DNA of 5,798 bases from Eggerthellaceae bacterium UBA5808 (GTDB lineage Bacteria > Actinomycetota > Coriobacteriia > Coriobacteriales > Eggerthellaceae), in NCBI GenBank assembly GCA_002417975.1, contig DIDE01000064.1:16849-22646 (forward strand). The letters run 5' to 3'. Every line of letters starts with the position of its first letter. Positions within the stretch are counted from its first letter, which is position 1. This document shows positions 1-4,635 of this stretch, piece by piece. The notes below the pieces were generated by a model. The model did not search any database and was not told the origin of the DNA. It was given only the letters and a program-made list of their open reading frames with translations. The translations under genes and the position numbers were made by a program.

Positions 1-768
1 GTTGTTGCAAAAGGGCATACGACAATCGAGAACGCCGCTCGTGAGCCTGAAATTGTTGATCTTGCAATGATGCTCAATGAGATGGGTGCTCACGTTGAGG
101 GAGCTGGATCGTCGTCGATCCATATCGAAGGAACGCCTATTGCTCAGATGCATGAATGCGAGCATACAACCGTTGGAGATCGTATTGAGGCGGGCACGTT
201 CCTTGTTGGAGGCGCGCTGCTTGGCGGCCCTCTTACGGTTACCGGCATTGACCCCTCATTTTTGCGTATGGCAATTGTTAAGCTTAAAGCGATGGGTGCT
301 ACGGTGACGACGGATGGCGATTCGATTACTGTTTGTCGTACGCAGCCTCTTAAAGCTATCGATATTCAGACGTTGCCACATCCAGGGTTTCCGACAGATT
401 TACAAGCGCAGTTTATGCTTCTTGCATCGCTTGCGGATGGTAACTCTATTATTACGGAGAACGTATTTGAGAACAGGTTCATGTTTGCCGCTGAGCTCGT
501 TCGCATGGGAGCCGATGTAACGATTGATGATCATCATGCGATTGTGCGCGGTGTGTCGTCACTCCAGGGCGCTCCGGTGAAGTCGACTGATTTACGCGCT
601 GGTGCTGCTCTGGTTCTTGCAGGGCTAGTGGCTGAGGGCGAAACGTGCGTACGCCGTATTGCGCATATTGATCGCGGTTACGAAAACTATGTTGGCAAAC
701 TGCAATCGCTGGGCGCGCATGTAGTGCGGACGACGGTTGAGGACGACTCCCTCACATCGGCACTGTAG
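1..768 (+). CDS. murA: UDP-N-acetylglucosamine 1-carboxyvinyltransferase (MurA), 5'-truncated by window edge
   Basis: MurA transfers enolpyruvate from PEP to UDP-GlcNAc in the cytoplasm, the first committed step of peptidoglycan synthesis. The reading frame is open from base 1, and 255 residues plus a TAG stop are visible. The family is about 420 residues, so roughly the first 165 are missing, including the lysine near the N-terminus and the PEP-reactive cysteine loop. Visible family signatures are IENAAREPEIVDLA near the start, PHPGFPTD (codons 126-133, whose Asp is the proposed general base, Asp305 in E. coli), ENVFENRFM, TDLRAGAALVLAG and HIDRGYE (its Arg at 673-675 corresponds to Arg397 of E. 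coli). No frameshift or stop is seen. The next gene starts 12 bases after the stop on the same strand, suggesting cotranscription. Paralogues MurA1 and MurA2 cannot be told apart from this fragment. The family call is very secure. Confidence 0.97.
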   Translation, partial: VVAKGHTTIENAAREPEIVDLAMMLNEMGAHVEGAGSSSIHIEGTPIAQMHECEHTTVGDRIEAGTFLVGGALLGGPLTVTGIDPSFLRMAIVKLKAMGATVTTDGDSITVCRTQPLKAIDIQTLPHPGFPTDLQAQFMLLASLADGNSIITENVFENRFMFAAELVRMGADVTIDDHHAIVRGVSSLQGAPVKSTDLRAGAALVLAGLVAEGETCVRRIAHIDRGYENYVGKLQSLGAHVVRTTVEDDSLTSAL

Positions 769-780
769 GATTGGACTGCT

Positions 781-2250
781 ATGTCGAATCGTAGACAAAG
801 ACGCGCTTCGGAACGTCGCTCTCGTTCTGTACAGCAGAACGTGATCGGTGTTCATGCTGTAGATAATTCGCGCCGTGCGTCGAAGATCCATTTGAGCTTT
901 TCAAGTCATCATGAATCGGATAAGGCCAATCGGGGAGATATCCGTCAGCTTATTCCGGACACGAAGTATCGTGAGAGCGAATCGGCATTTTCGCGTCGAA
1001 TTAGCGACAAAGGATTTGCGATGCGATCTGCTCATACTGCTCGTGTACGAGCGATAGTATGCATCGTTGCCCTTGTTCTTATTGCGATTGGCGTTGCGGT
1101 TGCGGTTGCTTGGTTCTCTTTAACGTCGTCTATCACGTCGCGTATGACACTTAATGATAGTGATCTTAAACAAACGCTTGTTGCACCCTCGAATGCTAGT
1201 GATCCCTATTATGTCCTTGTTGCTGGGGAATTTAGTGACGCCTCTAGTGGGTATGATGGGCCTGACCTTTTAACGCTTATACGTATTGACCCTACTAATC
1301 ATCAGGTTTCTCTTATCTCCATTCCTGGATCGACGGATGTGACGCTGTCGAAAGGGGAGACTGGTCCTATTCGATATGCTCAGCTCAAGGGCGGGGATGC
1401 CGGATTAGTTTCGGCTGTTTCATCGTTTGCGGGCGTGTCAATTGCTCATTATGCAAAAATTGATGCAAGTGGTTTTCAGACGCTTGTTGATGATATAGGC
1501 GGTGTATCGGTGAATCTTCCGCAAGAGGTTGACGATCCTGATGCAGGTTCTATCTATCTTTCTGCGGGGCAGCAGACGCTCGATGGTGCTTCTGCGCTAA
1601 CTGCAGTACGTGCTGATAACTATTCCGATACCGTGGCTATGCGGAGTACGGTTCAAAACGAGATTCTTGAGACGCTCATGCAGACGTTGCTTGGTCATGG
1701 AACGATCGATATGGCGCAAGACATTGATTCGATTGCTTCGTGCTTTAAAACGGATATGAATATCGATCAGCTAACAGCAGCAGCACAAGCTTTTGGCTCA
1801 AATGTTGATTCATCTTATCTTACACATGTACCCGGTCGTTTATATAAGAGTGGCGACACCGTATTATTTGAGCCATCCGATAAGGCGTGGACGAATATGA
1901 TGGCTGCGACAAATGATGGCGACGATCCTGATCGTAAGATGACAACAGGTTCTGTCAGTCCTTCTGATGTGACAGTGACGGTTCGTAATGGTGCGGGGAC
2001 AACAGGAGCGGCGACTGCAATGTCGACAACGCTCACAAACGCGGGATATCAGGTGCCAACAACAGGCAATACCGATAGCTATGTATACGATGACACGCTT
2101 GTTGTTTACGGAGATGTGGCATACGAGGACACAGCGCAAAGCATCGTTGATACCCTTGGCACAGGGCGTGTTGTTGAAGCAAGCTACTACTATTCTTTTG
2201 ATACAGATATTTTGGTGATTATTGGAAAAGACTGGGTGCCAACGTCGTAA
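781..2250 (+). CDS. LCP (LytR-CpsA-Psr) family membrane protein with LytR_C domain
   Basis: This 489-residue protein belongs to the family that transfers lipid-linked glycopolymers onto peptidoglycan outside the membrane. The N-terminus (1-90) is cytoplasmic, Arg/Ser-rich and probably disordered. One membrane helix spans about 91-114. The LCP domain covers about 143-310, seen in YYVLVAGE, DLLTLIRIDP, SLISIPG, HYAKIDASGFQTLVDDIGGV, LDGASALTAVR and a final Q292. A LytR_C domain covers about 397-486 (VRNGAGTTGAATAM, then AGYQV). The active site is degenerate: the usual IPRDT is IPGST (181-185), the second Arg of the VRxR strand is Asp279, and the RxxRQ motif is RSTVQ (288-292). The start at 781 follows murA by 12 bases, with a weak AGGA at 767-770. 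Met81 at 1021 has a better-spaced AAAGGA and is a serious alternative. The family is secure; transferase activity is not. Confidence 0.9.
   Translation: MSNRRQRRASERRSRSVQQNVIGVHAVDNSRRASKIHLSFSSHHESDKANRGDIRQLIPDTKYRESESAFSRRISDKGFAMRSAHTARVRAIVCIVALVLIAIGVAVAVAWFSLTSSITSRMTLNDSDLKQTLVAPSNASDPYYVLVAGEFSDASSGYDGPDLLTLIRIDPTNHQVSLISIPGSTDVTLSKGETGPIRYAQLKGGDAGLVSAVSSFAGVSIAHYAKIDASGFQTLVDDIGGVSVNLPQEVDDPDAGSIYLSAGQQTLDGASALTAVRADNYSDTVAMRSTVQNEILETLMQTLLGHGTIDMAQDIDSIASCFKTDMNIDQLTAAAQAFGSNVDSSYLTHVPGRLYKSGDTVLFEPSDKAWTNMMAATNDGDDPDRKMTTGSVSPSDVTVTVRNGAGTTGAATAMSTTLTNAGYQVPTTGNTDSYVYDDTLVVYGDVAYEDTAQSIVDTLGTGRVVEASYYYSFDTDILVIIGKDWVPTS
1009..1023 (+). promoter_or_regulatory. Candidate internal ribosome binding site and ATG (Met81) in the LCP gene
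   Basis: AAAGGA at 1009-1014 lies six bases before an in-frame ATG at 1021. This is a better-placed Shine-Dalgarno than the one before the annotated start at 781. Initiation here would give a 409-residue protein with about ten cytoplasmic residues before the membrane helix, the usual LCP layout. The upstream 80 codons stay open and lie immediately behind murA, so either start, or both, could be used. Confidence 0.4.
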
Positions 2251-2309
2251 CGTGAAGTTTTTGCTTGTATATCGTTTCTGATACGAGTTATTACAAGTAT
2301 GTGTATATC

Positions 2310-2354
2310 AAGAGCACCCATCCCTGTCGTATAAACAGGGATGGGTGCTCTTTT
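2310..2354 (+). terminator. Intrinsic terminator after the LCP gene, possibly bidirectional
   Basis: The arms 2310-2327 and 2335-2352 pair perfectly over 18 bp, around a 7-base loop (2328-2334). The right arm runs into TTTT (2351-2354). It lies 60 bases after the LCP stop. The minus-strand gene ending at 2426 points at it from the other side, so it could stop both transcripts, although the T-tract on the minus strand is poor (CTTGATATA). Confidence 0.85.
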
Positions 2355-2404
2355 AGTGCAACGTTTAACTAAGCAGCATACGGTACATCAATCTGCGCAT
2401 GTAG

Positions 2405-2418
2405 GCTTATATATAAGC
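2405..2418. repeat. 14-base perfect AT-rich palindrome
   Basis: GCTTATATATAAGC reads the same on both strands. It lies eight bases beyond the stop of the minus-strand cysteine-rich gene, between that gene and the shared terminator. As a hairpin it would be weak with almost no loop, so an end-of-transcript role is doubtful. It could be a protein-binding site or chance. Confidence 0.35.
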
Positions 2419-2425
2419 GTTGAAG

Positions 2426-2686
2426 CTAGTGCACAGGATTTGCGACTTCTGGACCATGCGTTAAAAAGAATTCGCAGAGTGTACACGTTGCCTTGTTACA
2501 GACTGAGCGATCAATAGTAGGATACGATAGCGCATCATAGGCGTCGACTTGATGGTGTGTTGGTCGATTGCAATCTGCAAAACGACAATCCATCGGGCAG
2601 GGCGCTCCTGGCTTATTATGAGGACAACGGGATTGCATCTCCTCGTCACAACCTCTTAATTCCCAGCATTTGGCCATGTTTGTCAT
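2426..2686 (-). CDS. Cysteine-rich small protein, putative metal or Fe-S binding, function unknown
   Basis: I cannot assign a function. The 86-residue product has nine cysteines (7, 13, 21, 30, 34, 39, 63, 68, 71). They form an N-terminal group opened by CWELRGC, with CPH and PCPMDCRFADC, and a C-terminal CNKATCTLC. The opening resembles the CW-xx-xC starts of small Cys-rich proteins in anaerobes; that similarity is from memory. No signal peptide or membrane segment is seen, so it is probably cytoplasmic. I chose the ATG at 2686 because AAGGTGA (2698-2692) lies five bases upstream. GTG at 2695 and ATG at 2677 (product opening MAKCWEL) are alternatives. The gene follows the nifU-like gene by 50 bases on the same strand, which suggests an operon and an Fe-S or redox role. 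Coding status is well supported by the Shine-Dalgarno and by the regular cysteine pattern. Confidence 0.75.
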   Translation of the reverse strand: MTNMAKCWELRGCDEEMQSRCPHNKPGAPCPMDCRFADCNRPTHHQVDAYDALSYPTIDRSVCNKATCTLCEFFLTHGPEVANPVH

Positions 2687-2736
2687 CTCTTTCACCTTAT
2701 AGGGCGCGGTAGTTTCGTCCTAAATCGTTCATGTTA

Positions 2737-2964
2737 TTACGCAGGTACAACCTTAGTTACGCCAGGAACGCGATCCTTGAGGATACGCTCAACACCATTT
2801 GCAAGTGTCATTTGTGACATTGGGCAACCTTTGCAGGCTCCTTGTAGCTCTACTGTGACAACGCCATCTTCGCTTACGTCAACAAGTTCGACATCTCCGC
2901 CATCTGCCTGGAGGCTTGGACGAATAAGACCTAGAACCGCTGCGACATCTTCTTTATTTACCAT
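2737..2964 (-). CDS. NifU C-terminal domain (Nfu-type) Fe-S cluster scaffold/carrier protein
   Basis: This 75-residue protein is a stand-alone NifU-like C-terminal domain, the module that holds a [4Fe-4S] cluster between two subunits and passes it to target apoproteins. The family pattern is clear: an N-terminal helix, then RPSLQADGGDVELVDV (15-30), then the cluster motif CKGCPMS with Cys44 and Cys47, followed by a helix (TLANGVERIL) and a final VPGVTKV strand. Its length matches single-domain Nfu proteins of Gram-positive bacteria, and no NifU N-terminal or A-type domain is fused. The ATG start is preceded by AAGGAG with a six-base spacer, so the start is firm. It is first in a probable two-gene operon with the cysteine-rich gene downstream, and is divergent from lgt. 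No isc or suf genes are in view. Confidence 0.95.
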   Translation of the reverse strand: MVNKEDVAAVLGLIRPSLQADGGDVELVDVSEDGVVTVELQGACKGCPMSQMTLANGVERILKDRVPGVTKVVPA

Positions 2965-2999
2965 AAGGTACTCCTTTATGTATCGTCATAGACGCGATT

Positions 3000-3008
3000 A
3001 TTCTACCA
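3000..3008 (-). promoter_or_regulatory. Candidate extended -10 promoter for the nifU-like operon
   Basis: On the minus strand TGGTAGAAT (3008 down to 3000) fits an extended -10 element (TGn plus a TATAAT-like hexamer). I see no convincing -35 at 17 bases, which extended -10 promoters can tolerate. Transcription would begin near 2993, leaving about 28 untranslated bases that contain the AAGGAG of the nifU-like gene. Confidence 0.4.
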
Positions 3009-3169
3009 CGGTCAGCCCTCGACTTTCTCGGCAATCGTTCGAGATAAGCACTCTGGTAGGCTGAATCCATAAAAATGGTCTCCATTGCATGCACAAAATA
3101 TTTAAGCCCATCACATTTGAGCGTAGAGACTGTGGGATTCTAAGCTGTGATCAAAGGTGATAGTGCTTC

Positions 3170-3178
3170 TGATAGAAT
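3170..3178 (+). promoter_or_regulatory. Candidate extended -10 promoter for lgt
   Basis: TGATAGAAT matches an extended -10 element. The hexamer TAGAAT is the same as in the candidate promoter on the other strand near 3000. No good -35 is visible. Transcription would begin near 3185, about 40 bases before the GTG start of lgt. A TAATCT closer to the gene (3204-3209) is a weaker alternative, because its TTGCAT partner is 20 bases away. Confidence 0.35.
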
Positions 3179-3224
3179 TGCATGTATTGTTCTGATTGTG
3201 ATCTAATCTTTCTTTGGAGGAATC

Positions 3225-4052
3225 GTGCTTAACGCGTTCTATCAGAGTCTTAATCCGATTGCTTTTACGCTCGGACCGCTTACGGTGCGTTGGTATGGGA
3301 TTGCATACCTTTTGGGATTCTGCTGCGCGGCTTTTGTCATCGTCCGTGTTGCTCGACGTTGGAAGATTTCGATTGATACAGATTCGCTCCTTACCATTAT
3401 GCTCTGTGCGATTATTGGTATTGTCATCGGTGCACGACTTGGTTATGTGCTGTTTTATGGAGCAGGTTTCTATCTTACTAACCCGCTTGAAATATTTGAT
3501 TTATCTGCTGGCGGAATGAGCTTTCATGGCGGTCTTGTCGGAGGCTTGCTTGCTGGAATTGTTGCTTCTCACATTACACACATTCCGTATTTTACGATTG
3601 CGGATCTTGCGGTTATAGGTGCGCCCCTTGGTCTGTTTTTTGGTCGATGCGCTAACTTTATTAATGGAGAACTATGGGGGGCCCCAACCGATCTGCCGTG
3701 GGGGGTTGTGTTTGGCGGTACGGCGGGATCTGTTGCACGTCATCCGACTGAGTTGTACGAAGCTTTGCTCGAAGGCATTGTGATCTTTATTGTGCTCTTT
3801 GCGCTTTCGAGAAAAAAGCCTCCACTCCCTCGTGGAACATTTCTTGGCATATTCCTTATAATGTATGGCGTTTTTCGCTTTATAATTGAGTTTGTTCGTC
3901 AGCCCGATGCTCAGCTTGGATATTTGTGGGGTGGATGGCTAACGATGGGCCAGGTTCTTTCGGTGCCGCTTATTATCATTGGTATTGTGGTATTGGTAAT
4001 GGCACTACGTGCGGGGTTACCTCAGTCTTTGCGCGCTGATACGGCAAAGTAA
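3225..4052 (+). CDS. lgt: Phosphatidylglycerol:prolipoprotein diacylglyceryl transferase (Lgt)
   Basis: Lgt moves diacylglycerol from phosphatidylglycerol to the lipobox cysteine of prolipoproteins in the membrane, the first step of lipoprotein maturation. The 275-residue length is normal. About seven hydrophobic segments are visible (near 24-41, 54-72, 98-116, 122-141, 179-196, 205-222, 240-262). Conserved sites are WYG (Tyr24), HGGLVGG (His101, equivalent to E. coli His103), the Lgt signature GRCANFINGELWG (140-152, with Arg141 and Asn144), HPTELYE (173-179) and FRFIIEFVRQPD (217-228, with Arg218, Glu222 and Arg225). The start is GTG, preceded by GGAGG at 3216-3220 with a short four-base spacer; no better start lies nearby. 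It diverges from the nifU-like gene, and the superoxide reductase gene follows after 77 bases. The reading is complete and intact. Confidence 0.97.
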   Translation: MLNAFYQSLNPIAFTLGPLTVRWYGIAYLLGFCCAAFVIVRVARRWKISIDTDSLLTIMLCAIIGIVIGARLGYVLFYGAGFYLTNPLEIFDLSAGGMSFHGGLVGGLLAGIVASHITHIPYFTIADLAVIGAPLGLFFGRCANFINGELWGAPTDLPWGVVFGGTAGSVARHPTELYEALLEGIVIFIVLFALSRKKPPLPRGTFLGIFLIMYGVFRFIIEFVRQPDAQLGYLWGGWLTMGQVLSVPLIIIGIVVLVMALRAGLPQSLRADTAK

Positions 4053-4129
4053 AACAGGGTTTTATGCTCCGTTTTAGGGGTGTTGAACTAATAAAGAGTA
4101 GTGCTTCAAAATTGAGGGAGGACAATGAT

Positions 4130-4510
4130 ATGGCTATTACCTTCTATAAGTGCGCAACATGCGGTAACGTGGCGGTGAAGCTATTTGATTCGGGCGTTCC
4201 TATGGAGTGTTGTGGTGTTCCAATGGATGTGCTTGAACCAAATGTGGTTGAGGCTGCTCATGAGAAGCATCTTCCTGTTGTGAGCGTAAATGGATTGGAT
4301 GTCCAGATCAATGTTGGGCAAGTTGATCACCCAATGACGTCAGAACATTTTATAACGGCCATCGCCATGCAAACTGAATCTACCTGGAGTGTTTGTATGC
4401 TTAAACCAGGCGATGCGCCTCATGCACAATTCTCGATTGCTGTAGGCGATCATGTAGTTGCTGCATATGCGTATTGCAATCTCCATGGTCTTTGGAAGAC
4501 GACGAAATAA
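4130..4510 (+). CDS. Superoxide reductase, two-iron desulfoferrodoxin type
   Basis: The enzyme reduces superoxide to hydrogen peroxide in the cytoplasm without making oxygen, using electrons from rubredoxin or a similar donor. It is typical of anaerobes. The 126-residue product has both iron sites. The N-terminal desulforedoxin-like domain carries CATC (Cys8, Cys11) and ECC (Cys27, Cys28) for the FeCys4 centre I. The catalytic domain has EKH (Glu45, Lys46, His47), HPM (His67), EHF (His73) and YCNLHGLW (Cys116, His119), giving the His4-Cys centre II and the lysine that steers superoxide. The frame is open back to an ATG at 4064, but GGGAGG at 4116-4121 lies eight bases before the ATG at 4130 and the family begins there, so I use 4130. 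No rubredoxin gene is in view. Readthrough from lgt is possible; I see no convincing promoter in the 77-base gap. Confidence 0.95.
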   Translation: MAITFYKCATCGNVAVKLFDSGVPMECCGVPMDVLEPNVVEAAHEKHLPVVSVNGLDVQINVGQVDHPMTSEHFITAIAMQTESTWSVCMLKPGDAPHAQFSIAVGDHVVAAYAYCNLHGLWKTTK

Positions 4511-4513
4511 AAA

Positions 4514-4557
4514 TAACGTTAAATAAAAGATAACGTTTCCTCTATAGATGGTTATCT
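4514..4557. repeat. Paired TAACGTT repeats and an overlapping inverted repeat after the superoxide reductase gene
   Basis: TAACGTT occurs at 4514-4520 and again at 4531-4537, 17 bases apart; its AACGTT core is self-complementary, so the two copies can also pair. In addition AGATAAC (4528-4534) pairs with GTTATCT (4551-4557) around a 16-base loop. The second fold has no T-tract and is weak as a terminator. Spaced palindromic cores can be operator sites, but I recognise no specific regulator box. Confidence 0.4.
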
Positions 4558-4566
4558 AGGCAGCTT

Positions 4567-4600
4567 GTATGTCCACGCTGGACTTTGTGCGTGGACATAC
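4567..4600 (+). other. Perfect 12-bp hairpin in the leader of the flavoprotein gene
   Basis: GTATGTCCACGC (4567-4578) pairs perfectly with GCGTGGACATAC (4589-4600) around a 10-base loop. No T-run follows (TCTGTG), so it does not look like a standard intrinsic terminator. It sits 57 bases after the superoxide reductase stop and about 35 bases before the flavoprotein start. It may act as a factor-assisted terminator, an RNA stability element or a DNA operator. Confidence 0.6.
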
Positions 4601-4635
4601 TCTGTGAAAGGGACGTCTATACAAAAAGGGGTATG

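Larger units (their letters stand above)
2965..3224. other. 260-base divergent intergenic region between the nifU-like gene and lgt
   Basis: This is the longest gap in the window and is read outward in both directions. It holds a candidate minus-strand promoter near 3000 and a plus-strand one near 3170-3178. Between them (about 3010-3165) I find only small inverted repeats such as AATGG-TCT-CCATT near 3074-3086. No tRNA, convincing small ORF or recognisable riboswitch fold is apparent by eye. The open frames crossing it have no ribosome binding site or family resemblance. Confidence 0.6.

Noticed and set aside
2777..3064. A 95-codon plus-strand open frame across the nifU-like gene
   Set aside because: It is antisense to a gene with a full Fe-S motif and a strong Shine-Dalgarno, has Ser/Thr/Arg-rich content typical of a shadow frame, and has no family resemblance.
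3061..3170. Possible riboswitch or small RNA in the nifU-lgt intergenic region
   Set aside because: Only short, loosely spaced inverted repeats are visible, with no stem set or terminator matching a known class.
4064..4129. A 22-codon N-terminal extension of the superoxide reductase
   Set aside because: The sequence is unlike the family, has no ribosome binding site at 4064, and GGGAGG fits the ATG at 4130, where known homologues begin.
4567..4600. Standard intrinsic terminator of the superoxide reductase gene
   Set aside because: The stem is perfect but is followed by TCTGTG rather than a T-run, so I list it as a hairpin of unknown role.
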